In this document: one piece after another, positions 54,377-63,578 of the stretch | How positions within the stretch are numbered: position 1 is the stretch's first letter | How the letters are laid out: every line of letters begins with the position of its first letter | Source of the DNA: Flavobacterium paronense | GTDB taxonomy: Bacteria; Bacteroidota; Bacteroidia; Flavobacteriales; Flavobacteriaceae | NCBI RefSeq assembly: GCF_030409795.1 | Contig: NZ_JAUFQN010000019.1 | Location: forward strand, 3,100,001-3,164,000 | Length of the DNA stretch: 64,000 nucleotides | Reading direction: 5' to 3' | Program-made: the position numbers and the translations under genes | The notes under the pieces: model-generated | The model's input: the letters and a program-made list of their open reading frames with translations, nothing else | What the model was told of the DNA's origin: nothing | Databases searched by the model: none

Positions 54377-56821
54377 TTATTCTCTGAAAAATACCCGTTT
54401 AACGCGTTGCGAAATGCTGGTAAGAATTTCATAGGGAATCGTATTCAATTGTTTTGCCATAAAGTTCACCGTTGGATTTTCGCCAAAAATGATAACGGTA
54501 TTTCCTTCCTTACAATCAATACCGGTGACATTTACCATAAGCATGTCCATACAAATGCTGCCAACTATTTTGGCTGGTTTGTTATTAATTAAAACGTAAC
54601 CAACACCGTGTCCCCAACTTCTGCTAATACCATCAGCGTAACCTATTGGAATTGTAGCAATTTTTGTGGTTTCTGTGGCGATAAATCTTCTGCCATAACC
54701 TACACTTTCATCAGCCTCGATTGTTCTGATTTGAGAAATGACCGATTTTAATGTGCCAACTATTTCAAGTTCTTTTTGCTCTTCCGAATCATTCGAAATG
54801 CCATACAAACCAATGCCTAAGCGAACCATGTCGAATTGTGCCTCGGGGTAATTTGTAATTCCGGAAGTGTTTAAAATATGGCGGATTGGTTTTATATTGA
54901 GTTCGGAAATCAATCTTGAAGACAATTTTTCAAACAAGGCAATTTGTGATTTTGAAAACGCATCGTGATTTAAATCATCACTGGTTGCCATGTGCGACAA
55001 AATGCTTTTGATTTGGACCGATTCGTTTCCTTTTAAAATTTGGATTAAATCTTCTAAATTTTCTTCTTGAAAACCTAGGCGGTGCATTCCTGTATCAATT
55101 TTGATATGTATTGGGAAATGCTTTAATTTTTTTTGTTCGGCAATTTTTAAAAATGCTTTTAATCCTTTTATAGAATAGATTTCGGGTTCTAAATGATGCT
55201 GAATTATGGCTGTAAAACTAGTAGATTCAGGATTTAAGACCATAATTGGTACCGTAATTCCGGCATTTTTCAATGCAATTCCTTCATCGGCGAAAGCTAC
55301 ACCAAGGTAATCCACTTTGTGATGTTCCAATAATCTGGCAATTTCAAAGCCACCATTTCCATAGCCAAAAGCTTTTACCATTACCATCATTTTGGTTTTT
55401 GGGGCCAACTTCGATTTGAAAAAATTAAGGTTGTGAGTTATGGCATTGAGGTTGATTTCTAAAACAGTTTCATGCGTTTTTTCCTCAAGCATTGATACGA
55501 TTTCCTCAAAATGAAAATCGCGTGCGCCTTTGATTAAGATAGTTTCGTTTTCAAAATTCAAATTGTCAAAAGCATTAATAAATTCAGTCACATCTTTAAA
55601 CGTGACACAGTTGATAAACTTATTTTTGAATTGTGATATGGTTTCACCAATGCCAATGACACGCGATATTTTATTAGAAATTATCAGTTGAGAAACCTGA
55701 GAATACAACTCGTCATTACTCAAACCGCTTTGAAAAATATCGGAAAGAATTAGTGTTTTCTTTTTGTGTTGCTTTTGATTTTCTAAAAAGTCTAAAGCAA
55801 TTTTTAGTGATTGAAAATCAGAACTATAACTGTCATCGATTACCGTACAGTTGTAAATTCCGTTTTTCACTTTCAAACGCATTTCTACAGGATACAATTG
55901 CGCCATTCGGGTTTGAATCACTTTATGGTTGTATCCAAAATAGAGCATCACCATCATACAATGAATCGCATTTTCAACCGATGCTTGGTCTTGAAACGGA
56001 ATAGTAATTGGAAAAGTATCTTCTCTATAAGTTACTTGCAATTCGGTTAATTCTCCTATGTTTTTTTTAGTGATAAAAACATCAGCGCTTTTATCATCCG
56101 AACACCAACTAAAGAGTTTTATTTTTGGATTAACAAAAGCACAAATAGTTTTATTTTTATTCAAAATCAACACGTTAACCGATATAAAAAGCTTTAATTT
56201 TTCTTTAATTTTTTCGGCAACACTTGGAAATCCTTCATCATGAGCCGAACCAATATTAGATAAAATTCCGATTGTTGGTCGAATGATTTTCTGCAGTTTT
56301 TCCATTTCGTTTATTGTGGAAATACCAGCTTCAAAAATGCCAAGATTGTGTTTTTCATTGATGCCCAAAACAGAAAGTGGCACACCAACTTGTGAATTAT
56401 AACTTTTTGGACTCCGAATAATGTTATAATCTGGACTTAAAAGAAAATTTAACCATTCTTTGATGATGGTTTTTCCATTACTTCCAGTGATTCCGATAAC
56501 GGGAAATTCAAATTGACTTCTATAAAAAGCGGCAAATTTTTGTAAAGCGTCTAAAGTATCTTCAACGACTAAAAAGTTAGCTTTTCCGGCAACATTTTCT
56601 GGGATTTTTGAAACAACAAAATGTCGAACGCCTTTCAGAATAAGTTCTTCAATATATATATGACCATCATGATTTGGTCCTGTAATCGCAAAAAATAAAG
56701 TGTTTTGATCGTTTTGTAACGAACGACTATCAATAGAAATATAATCGATTACTGCCGTTTCATTTTGCCCAACCCAATTGGCTTTGATGATGGGAATAAT
56801 ATTTCGGATGGTTAGAGTCAC
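54377..56821 (-). CDS. Bifunctional MurF ligase - alanine racemase
   Basis: This 814-residue fusion has MurF in residues 1 to about 450, with the ATP loop ITGSNGKTIIKEW (about 114-126). Alanine racemase follows from about 455, starting LEINLNAITHNLNFF. The PLP lysine lies in VMVKAFGYGNGG (about 482), and the catalytic Tyr end has VGYGRRF and GSICMDMLMVNVTG. The protein would join D-Ala-D-Ala to the UDP-MurNAc-tripeptide and supply D-Ala. The fusion is the usual arrangement in Bacteroidota. It follows tdk on the minus strand by 9 bp. Confidence 0.95.
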   Translation of the reverse strand: MTLTIRNIIPIIKANWVGQNETAVIDYISIDSRSLQNDQNTLFFAITGPNHDGHIYIEELILKGVRHFVVSKIPENVAGKANFLVVEDTLDALQKFAAFYRSQFEFPVIGITGSNGKTIIKEWLNFLLSPDYNIIRSPKSYNSQVGVPLSVLGINEKHNLGIFEAGISTINEMEKLQKIIRPTIGILSNIGSAHDEGFPSVAEKIKEKLKLFISVNVLILNKNKTICAFVNPKIKLFSWCSDDKSADVFITKKNIGELTELQVTYREDTFPITIPFQDQASVENAIHCMMVMLYFGYNHKVIQTRMAQLYPVEMRLKVKNGIYNCTVIDDSYSSDFQSLKIALDFLENQKQHKKKTLILSDIFQSGLSNDELYSQVSQLIISNKISRVIGIGETISQFKNKFINCVTFKDVTEFINAFDNLNFENETILIKGARDFHFEEIVSMLEEKTHETVLEINLNAITHNLNFFKSKLAPKTKMMVMVKAFGYGNGGFEIARLLEHHKVDYLGVAFADEGIALKNAGITVPIMVLNPESTSFTAIIQHHLEPEIYSIKGLKAFLKIAEQKKLKHFPIHIKIDTGMHRLGFQEENLEDLIQILKGNESVQIKSILSHMATSDDLNHDAFSKSQIALFEKLSSRLISELNIKPIRHILNTSGITNYPEAQFDMVRLGIGLYGISNDSEEQKELEIVGTLKSVISQIRTIEADESVGYGRRFIATETTKIATIPIGYADGISRSWGHGVGYVLINNKPAKIVGSICMDMLMVNVTGIDCKEGNTVIIFGENPTVNFMAKQLNTIPYEILTSISQRVKRVFFRE

Positions 56822-56830
56822 GATTTGGGT

Positions 56831-57454
56831 TTATTTCCCGTCTTTCGACAGATGTTGGGCGTCTTTAACTTCTATGTTTTGGCGCATTGCGTTGAAATAA
56901 GCAGCACGACTCAACGGTTCATATTCTTCAGTTTCGCCAAGCATAACCAATTTGTCATTGTCATTTTTTCTAAAACTGTAATGCGCTAAATTTCCTGTTC
57001 GTGTACAAACCGCATGCACTTTGGTTACATATTCGGCGGTTGCCATTAAAGCTGGCATTGGACCAAAAGGATTTCCTTTAAAATCCATGTCTAATCCGGC
57101 TACAATAACCCGAATTCCTGAGTTTGCTAGGTCGTTACAAACAGCCACAATTTCATCATCAAAAAATTGTGCTTCATCAATACCAACAACATCACAGCCT
57201 TGAGCCAAAATTCTGATATTAGCGGCAGCAGGAACAGGCGTTGAACGAATTTCGTTTTTGTTGTGAGAAACTACCATTTCTTCATCATAACGCGTGTCGA
57301 TAGAAGGTTTAAAAATTTCTACCTTTTGTTTGGCAAATTGCGCTCTTTTTAATCTTCGGATGAGTTCTTCAGTTTTACCCGAAAACATCGAACCGCAGAC
57401 GACTTCAATCCAACCAAATTGTTCTTTATGATTTACTGTATTTTCGAGAAACAT
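56831..57454 (-). CDS. tdk: Thymidine kinase (type II)
   Basis: This 207-residue salvage kinase has the P-loop VVCGSMFSGKTEELI (about 19-33), the GIDEAQFFDD motif (about 93-102) and a VIVAGLDMDFKGNPFG lasso start. Most type II enzymes have two Cys pairs that bind zinc; here the first site reads VCTRTGN with one Cys, and the second region reads LSRAAYFNAM with none, so the zinc is probably absent. It is the first gene of the minus-strand pair tdk and murF-alr. Confidence 0.93.
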   Translation of the reverse strand: MFLENTVNHKEQFGWIEVVCGSMFSGKTEELIRRLKRAQFAKQKVEIFKPSIDTRYDEEMVVSHNKNEIRSTPVPAAANIRILAQGCDVVGIDEAQFFDDEIVAVCNDLANSGIRVIVAGLDMDFKGNPFGPMPALMATAEYVTKVHAVCTRTGNLAHYSFRKNDNDKLVMLGETEEYEPLSRAAYFNAMRQNIEVKDAQHLSKDGK

Positions 57455-57642
57455 TTTGTATTTTTCTTGCGCTAAAAATGAATAGTTTTTATTACTTTGT
57501 CACGGAAACAAATCGACTTAAAATTTTCTTATTTTTACGTCGATTCAAATGTAGAAAAATTTTAATTAAGGTAACTTCTTCCCAACACTAAATAAATGGA
57601 TAAGAAGAAAATTAACTAAAGCACCAGCAATTTCAAAACAAA

Positions 57643-58560
57643 ATGAAAAAAAGATTAGAATCCGAATTAATCAGCATTGCGCACCGAATTTTAAAGCTAA
57701 AAAACAAGTCGGAAGTCGACCAGTTGTATAAAGAAACGCAAAAATTATACGAAACGTTAGCTGTATTAAAGTTTTATCAGGACAATTTTGAATCGGTAAA
57801 ATCAGATGTAACGCCAGCTGTTTTGGAAGAAAAATTGGAGCAATCTCTTGAAGTTGAAACAATATCTGAACCAGTAGTAGAAGTTAAAGAGGACTCCAGC
57901 GATAGCGAACAGGCCAAGCAAATCGTCGAACCAATTGCTGAAATTGTAACCGAAACAGAAGTAATATCTGAACCAGAAGAAGAAATTATTGTTTCAGAAG
58001 AACCGGAAGAAGTTTTAGAAGAAGAGGAATCAATAGAAGAAGCACCCGTTATTGAAGAAGCATTATCTTTTCAACCTATTTTTGAATTAGAAGCAGAAGA
58101 GGAAGAAGACTCGAGCGATAGTGAACTGGCGGAGCAAATTGAACCTGCAGAAACGGCTTCTGAAGTAAAGCCTGAAGAAAAACTGGAAGATCATATAGGA
58201 AAGTATTCAGATCCGGTTTTTGTAAAACCAAATGAAGTTTCCTTATTTGAATCAGACTCGAGTAACAGCGAACTGGAGAAGCAAAGGGAAGAAGAAGCGC
58301 CAAAAACAACCTCTATAAATGAATCTCAATCAAAATCAATCGCGATTGGATTGAACGACCGAATTGGTTTTGTGCAACATCTTTTTAACGACAGTAATGA
58401 AGATTTTAATCGTGTGATTTCGCAATTGAACACGTTTGACACGTTTGAAGAAGCCAAAAATTTCATTAACGAAATGGTGATTCCTGACTATGATTATTGG
58501 GTTGGAGAAGAAGATTATATCGAACGTTTTATGGCAATTGTTGAGAAAAAATTCCAGTAA
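57643..58560 (+). CDS. Acidic helical protein with three repeat-like insertions, upstream of rsmI
   Basis: This 305-residue cytoplasmic protein has a helical N-terminus (1-55, RILKLKNKSEVDQLYKETQK), a long Glu-rich, low-complexity middle (60-215) and a conserved C-terminal domain (about 225-305, LNDRIGFVQHLFNDSNEDFN, ending VEKKFQ). Three in-frame stretches, DSSDSEQAKQI, DSSDSELAEQI and DSSNSELEKQR, sit in the middle. Their DNA resembles the intergenic element at 40907. The C-terminal domain is common in Flavobacteriia before rsmI; the function is unknown. The stop codon is directly followed by the rsmI ATG. Confidence 0.85.
   Translation: MKKRLESELISIAHRILKLKNKSEVDQLYKETQKLYETLAVLKFYQDNFESVKSDVTPAVLEEKLEQSLEVETISEPVVEVKEDSSDSEQAKQIVEPIAEIVTETEVISEPEEEIIVSEEPEEVLEEEESIEEAPVIEEALSFQPIFELEAEEEEDSSDSELAEQIEPAETASEVKPEEKLEDHIGKYSDPVFVKPNEVSLFESDSSNSELEKQREEEAPKTTSINESQSKSIAIGLNDRIGFVQHLFNDSNEDFNRVISQLNTFDTFEEAKNFINEMVIPDYDYWVGEEDYIERFMAIVEKKFQ
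57892..57924 (+). repeat. Repeat-like insertion 1 inside 57643-58560
   Basis: It reads gactccagcgatagcgaaca and then ggccaagcaaatc, and encodes DSSDSEQAKQI. It resembles the intergenic element at 40907-40934. Confidence 0.6.
58108..58140 (+). repeat. Repeat-like insertion 2 inside 57643-58560
   Basis: It reads gactcgagcgatagtgaact and then ggcggagcaaatt, and encodes DSSDSELAEQI. It is closest of the three to the intergenic copy over gaactggcg.agcaa. Confidence 0.65.
58255..58287 (+). repeat. Repeat-like insertion 3 inside 57643-58560
   Basis: It reads gactcgagtaacagcgaact and then ggagaagcaaagg, and encodes DSSNSELEKQR. Confidence 0.6.
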
Positions 58561-59271
58561 ATGGGCAAACTGTTCATAGTTCCAACACCAATTGGCAATC
58601 TTGAGGACATGACTTTCAGAGCGATTAGAGTTTTGAAAGAAGTCGATTTGATTTTGGCAGAAGACACACGAACTAGCGGTAAACTCCTAAAGCATTTCGA
58701 AATTTCGACACACATGCACAGTCATCACATGCACAACGAGCACAAAACCATTGCCAATCTGATTACCCGTTTGCAGTCAGGCGAAACTATTGCGTTGATT
58801 TCTGATGCGGGAACTCCGGCGATTTCTGATCCTGGATTTTTGCTAACACGTACTTGTGTAGAAAATAATATTGAAGTCGATTGTTTACCCGGTGCTACTG
58901 CATTTGTTCCAGCTTTAGTGAACAGCGGTTTGCCCAATGATAAATTTGTCTTCGAAGGATTTTTGCCCGAAAAGAAAGGAAGACAGACCAGATATTTGGC
59001 TTTGGCCGAAGAAACCAGAACGATGATTTTTTACGTTTCGCCACATAAATTAGTAAAAACCTTAGCGGAATTTGTACAGTATTTTGGAGCAGACAGAGCC
59101 GTTTCTGTTTCAAGAGAATTATCAAAACTACACGAAGAAACCATACGCGGAACAGCGGAAGAAGTACTAAAACATTTCGAAGCCAAACCGCCAAAAGGTG
59201 AAATTGTAGCTGTGGTTGGGGGAATGTTAGCAGAAACAAAAAGCAAGAGGCAAGAAGCAAGAGAAGTATAA
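58561..59271 (+). CDS. rsmI: 16S rRNA 2'-O-ribose C1402 methyltransferase
   Basis: This 236-residue SAM enzyme methylates the ribose of C1402 in 16S rRNA. It shows LFIVPTPIGNLEDMTFRAI, AEDTRTSGKLLKHF, SDAGTPAISDPGFLL and SRELSKLHEETIRGT. The length is slightly short of the usual bacterial form but covers the domain. Its ATG directly follows the stop of the acidic gene (TAAATG), so the two are translationally linked. Confidence 0.95.
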   Translation: MGKLFIVPTPIGNLEDMTFRAIRVLKEVDLILAEDTRTSGKLLKHFEISTHMHSHHMHNEHKTIANLITRLQSGETIALISDAGTPAISDPGFLLTRTCVENNIEVDCLPGATAFVPALVNSGLPNDKFVFEGFLPEKKGRQTRYLALAEETRTMIFYVSPHKLVKTLAEFVQYFGADRAVSVSRELSKLHEETIRGTAEEVLKHFEAKPPKGEIVAVVGGMLAETKSKRQEAREV

Positions 59272-59307
59272 CAAAACATCTTTTTTCTTTGCTCTATCTT
59301 ATATTTT

Positions 59308-60930
59308 CTACTCCATTTTCAAATCCACAAACGAGAACGAATTCCCACTAAATAAGCCTTTGTCAGATAATTTCAAATCCGGAATTACCAATAACGCCAT
59401 AAACGAAAGCGTCATAAACGGAGCTTTCAGATTGCTTCCCAATTGTTTAGACATAGCATCAATTTCCTGATATAATTTTCCGGTTTCCCAACCATCTTTG
59501 TCACTCATGATTCCGGCGACCGGAAGTGCTAATGATTTGGTTTCGGCACCATTCACGGCGCAAATTCCACCTTTATTTTCAATTAAGATATTTACTGCTT
59601 TGCAAATTTCTTCATCTGAAGTTCCGACAACAACAATATTATGACAATCGTGTGCTACAGAACTTGCAATCGCACCACTTTTCAAGCCAAAGTTTTTGAT
59701 AAAAGCAACAGCTGGAATAGCATTTTCATAGCGATTGACAACCGCCATTTTCAATATATCGTTTTCAACATCTGAAACTAATTTGCCGTTAGCCAATAAA
59801 GTCTTATGGTGAATTTCATTGGTAATTAACTGTCCTTCCAAAGCTTCGATAACTCTAATTTTTGAAGCGGAACTGTTGATTTCGAAATCGGCAACTTCTT
59901 TTTTGGAAGTATTGAAATTATTTGGTTTTTTAAAGTCAATATGTTTCACAAATGATTGCCCGTTTTTGGCAACCAATTCGCCATTGATGTAGGTTTGTAA
60001 TACTTTGAAATCGATTAAATCTTCCACCATAATAAAATCGGCATCATCATTTTTTTGCAATAAACCAACATCCATTTTATAGTGTTTTACCGGATTGACG
60101 CAAGCCATTTGTAATATTTTAAAAACATCAAAACCTTTAGCAACGGCACGAGCACAAAGCAAATTAATGTGACCCACAATCAAATCATCAGGATGTTTAT
60201 CATCGGAACAGAACATCATGTTTGCATAATTCTGTGGAAGCAAATCGATTAAAGCCTCAAAGTTCTTCGCGGCACTTCCTTCTCGGATAAGCACTTTCAT
60301 ACCCAATGATAATTTTTCAGCAGCTTCATCATAAGTAAAACATTCATGGTCGGTAGAAATTCCGGCAGCAATATATTTTTCGATTGGCGCTCCTCGTAAT
60401 CCTGGCGCATGACCGTCAACAGGTTTATTGAAATGTTTTGCCCAAGCAATCTTTTTTAAAACTTCTTCATCATCAAACAAAACGCCGGGATAATTCATCA
60501 TTTCCGATAAATAATAAATATCAGGAGAGGCCATTAATTCTTTTATTTGTTCTGAATCAATTACAGCACCAGCCGTTTCAAAAAAAGTTGCCGGAACACA
60601 GGAAGGCGCGCCAAAATGAAATTTCAACGGCACTTTTTTGCCGTTTTCAATCATATAATGTACGCCGTCTTTTCCCAACACATTAGCAATTTCATGCGGA
60701 TCAGAAATCGTTCCGACGGTTCCGTGTAAAACTGCAATCTTCGCAAATTCAGAAGGAACCAACATCGAACTTTCAATATGAATGTGTGCATCTATAAAAC
60801 CAGGAAGGATATAGGTTTTAACGTTGTGTTCTTTTTCTGTTATTGATTTGATTTTGCCGTTTTCAACAGTAATTTCACCTGAATAAATTCGTTTGTTTTC
60901 GATATCGACAATCTGACCTTGAATTTGCAT
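59308..60930 (-). CDS. ade: Adenine deaminase
   Basis: This 540-residue metal-dependent amidohydrolase converts adenine to hypoxanthine. It has the metal motif [21 protein letters not shown] (the first 20 residues start near 43), [28 protein letters not shown] and [10 protein letters not shown]. The C-terminal part has [15 protein letters not shown] and [10 protein letters not shown]. The length is normal for Ade. It is convergent with rsmI and divergent from recJ. Confidence 0.94.
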   Translation of the reverse strand: MQIQGQIVDIENKRIYSGEITVENGKIKSITEKEHNVKTYILPGFIDAHIHIESSMLVPSEFAKIAVLHGTVGTISDPHEIANVLGKDGVHYMIENGKKVPLKFHFGAPSCVPATFFETAGAVIDSEQIKELMASPDIYYLSEMMNYPGVLFDDEEVLKKIAWAKHFNKPVDGHAPGLRGAPIEKYIAAGISTDHECFTYDEAAEKLSLGMKVLIREGSAAKNFEALIDLLPQNYANMMFCSDDKHPDDLIVGHINLLCARAVAKGFDVFKILQMACVNPVKHYKMDVGLLQKNDDADFIMVEDLIDFKVLQTYINGELVAKNGQSFVKHIDFKKPNNFNTSKKEVADFEINSSASKIRVIEALEGQLITNEIHHKTLLANGKLVSDVENDILKMAVVNRYENAIPAVAFIKNFGLKSGAIASSVAHDCHNIVVVGTSDEEICKAVNILIENKGGICAVNGAETKSLALPVAGIMSDKDGWETGKLYQEIDAMSKQLGSNLKAPFMTLSFMALLVIPDLKLSDKGLFSGNSFSFVDLKME

Positions 60931-61062
60931 TTTGAATTTCTTTAATAGTTCAAAAGTAACAAATATTATTTTGAGATTTGTTTATAAATTTTGCCCTTAA
61001 GATACTAATCATTTTGTAGTATTTTTTATATATTTGTGTGATTGTAATATAACCTCGTAATT

Positions 61063-62751
61063 ATGCGCTGGACACTCAAACCAAAACCAAATTCCGAAAA
61101 AGTAGCAGCTTTAGCAACTCAATTAAAAGTAGATGAGCTAATCGCAACACTTTTGGTGCAACGTGGTATCGAAACGTTTGACCAGGCGCGCCAGTTTTTC
61201 CGCCCAAGTTTAGCTGATTTGCACAATCCGTATCTGATGAAAGACATGGATAAAGCGGTTTCTCGAATTGAAACAGCCATCGCCAACGAAGAAAACATTC
61301 TGGTTTTTGGCGATTATGATGTGGACGGAACAACCGCAGTTTCATTGGTTTCGTCTTATCTCAAAAGTTATTATCCAAATGTCGCCACATACATTCCGGA
61401 CCGTTATGACGAAGGTTACGGCATTTCTTATAAAGGAATTGATTTTGCCGATGACAATGGTTTTTCACTAATTATTGCTCTGGATTGTGGTATAAAATCT
61501 ATTGATCATATTGCTTACGCGAATGAGAAAAACATCGATTTTATTATTTGTGACCACCATCGTCCGGGTGATATTTTGCCAGATGCTGTCGCCGTTCTAG
61601 ACCCAAAACGACAAGATTGTCCGTATCCTTATGATGAGTTATGTGGATGCGGCATTGGTTTCAAATTGATACAAGCTTTGGGAGAAAACAGAAATCAAAG
61701 TATAGATGATTTACGGATTTATCTCGATTTGGTAGCCACAGCAATAGCGGCCGATATTGTTCCGATGACGGGAGAAAACAGAATCTTGGCTAAGTTTGGA
61801 TTGGAAGTAATTAATACAAATCCACGTCCCGGAATCAAAGCTTTAATTCAAAACGTAAAGAAAAAAGTACTTACGATTACTGATGTTGTTTTCATTATTG
61901 CACCACGAATCAATGCTGCCGGAAGAATAAAACACGGCAACGAAGCAGTAGCATTATTAACAGAATACGACTTAGACCAAGCTGAAAAATTTGCTTCTGA
62001 AATTGAACAATACAACTCCGACCGAAAAGATTTAGACAAGCAAATCACGATTGAAGCCTTAGATCAGATAGAAATAAATGAGGAAACGGATAAATTTACA
62101 ACTGTAGTTTATAACCCAAACTGGCACAAAGGCGTAATCGGTATTGTAGCCTCACGACTGACGGAAACCTATTATCGCCCGACAATTGTCTTTACCAAAA
62201 GCGGAGATAAATTAGCAGCTTCTGCACGTTCTGTTAAGGATTTTGATATCTACAATGCCTTGGAAGCGAGTGCTGAACATCTTGAGCAATTTGGCGGACA
62301 CATGTACGCTGCCGGAATGACTTTGAAAGAAGAAAATTATCAGAATTTTAAAGATGCCTTTGAAAAAGTAGTTTCGGAGACCATTCATCCTGATTTGCTA
62401 ATTCCTGAAATTTCAATTGATGCAGAAATAAATCTAATCGATATCAATGAAAGATTGGTAAGACTGCTAAATCAGTTTGAACCTTTTGGACCTCAAAATA
62501 TGACACCTTCTTTTATGACCAAAAAACTTAAAGATACAGGTTATGCCAAGCAATTAGGTAAAGACGAAGAACATCTGAAATTGTTCGTAAAACAACCTAA
62601 CTCAGAAGGCTTTAGTGTAATTGGTTTCGGATTAGGGAACAAATTAGAATTGGTTAAAAATCAAAACCCTTTTGATGCAGTTTATTGTATTGATGAAAAT
62701 GAATTTAACGGAAATGTAACGGTGCAATTGCGGTTGAAGGATTTGAGGTGA
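61063..62751 (+). CDS. recJ: Single-stranded-DNA-specific exonuclease RecJ
   Basis: This 562-residue DHH-family 5'-3' exonuclease works in recombination and mismatch repair. It shows FGDYDVDGTTAVSLV (about 84-98), IALDCGIKS, the DHH motif ICDHHRPGDILPDAVAVLDP (about 163-182), CGCGIGFKL, and the DHHA1 region with GHMYAAGMTL. The length is normal. A TAnnTTTG (tatatttg, 61029-61036) is 26 bp upstream, but with no good -33 element. Confidence 0.96.
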   Translation: MRWTLKPKPNSEKVAALATQLKVDELIATLLVQRGIETFDQARQFFRPSLADLHNPYLMKDMDKAVSRIETAIANEENILVFGDYDVDGTTAVSLVSSYLKSYYPNVATYIPDRYDEGYGISYKGIDFADDNGFSLIIALDCGIKSIDHIAYANEKNIDFIICDHHRPGDILPDAVAVLDPKRQDCPYPYDELCGCGIGFKLIQALGENRNQSIDDLRIYLDLVATAIAADIVPMTGENRILAKFGLEVINTNPRPGIKALIQNVKKKVLTITDVVFIIAPRINAAGRIKHGNEAVALLTEYDLDQAEKFASEIEQYNSDRKDLDKQITIEALDQIEINEETDKFTTVVYNPNWHKGVIGIVASRLTETYYRPTIVFTKSGDKLAASARSVKDFDIYNALEASAEHLEQFGGHMYAAGMTLKEENYQNFKDAFEKVVSETIHPDLLIPEISIDAEINLIDINERLVRLLNQFEPFGPQNMTPSFMTKKLKDTGYAKQLGKDEEHLKLFVKQPNSEGFSVIGFGLGNKLELVKNQNPFDAVYCIDENEFNGNVTVQLRLKDLR

Positions 62752-62810
62752 TTTTCAAAACAAAGATTTCACAGCTTAGATTTTTTTTAAATCTGGGAAA
62801 TTTATTGAAT

Positions 62811-63569
62811 TTATTTAAATTCTTTCAGTTCAAATTTTTCACCATCAAAAACACCATAAGTAAAATAGCCAATCCAATCACCCAGATTAACGTACTCGGA
62901 GTTTTCGCCAACCTTCAAAACCATCGGTAAATGACGATGACCAAAAATAAGATAATTGTAATGTTTGGTTTCAAGTTTGCGTTTGGCATATAAAACCAAC
63001 CATTCGTTTTCTTCACCAAGAAATTTCACATCAGCATCACCCGAAATTAATTTGTTTTTTACTGAAAGATATTGAGCTAATTTTACCCCCAAATCAGGGT
63101 GAAGCCAACGATATAACCATTTAGAAAACGGACTCGTAAACACTTTCTTCATCCGTTTGTATCCTTTGTCTCCAGGACCTTTACCATCGCCGTGACCAAT
63201 TAAGAAGGTCTTACCATTAAATTCATATTCCTGATTATCTCGATAAACCGGAATGTTCAATTCTTTTTGAAAGTAATCGTTCATCCATAAATCGTGGTTA
63301 CCAACAAAGAAATAGATTGGAATTCCACTGTCGCGTATTTCCGCCAATTTGCCTAGAACTCTAACGAAACCTTTAGGAACAACAGTTTTATATTCAAACC
63401 AAAAATCAAACAAATCACCCAAAAGGAAAATACATTCGGCATCTTTTTTTACTTCGTCAAGCCAAGCAACAAACTTTTGTTCACGAGGGAAACTAGCTTC
63501 GGGTGTTGGCGCACCAAAGTGTTGGTCGGAAGCAAAATATATTTTTTTGTTGGGAGAAATAGTCATCAA
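62811..63569 (-). CDS. lpxH: UDP-2,3-diacylglucosamine diphosphatase
   Basis: This 252-residue metallophosphoesterase makes lipid X for lipid A. It shows FASDQHFGAPT (first metal site), LLGDLFDFWFEY, FVGNHDLWM, GHGDGKGPGDKGYK and FGHRHLPMVLKVG. This is the calcineurin-type LpxH pattern of Bacteroidota. It lies 9 bp downstream of the queD gene on the same strand, so the two are cotranscribed. Confidence 0.92.
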   Translation of the reverse strand: MMTISPNKKIYFASDQHFGAPTPEASFPREQKFVAWLDEVKKDAECIFLLGDLFDFWFEYKTVVPKGFVRVLGKLAEIRDSGIPIYFFVGNHDLWMNDYFQKELNIPVYRDNQEYEFNGKTFLIGHGDGKGPGDKGYKRMKKVFTSPFSKWLYRWLHPDLGVKLAQYLSVKNKLISGDADVKFLGEENEWLVLYAKRKLETKHYNYLIFGHRHLPMVLKVGENSEYVNLGDWIGYFTYGVFDGEKFELKEFK

Positions 63570-63578
63570 TGTTTGTGG

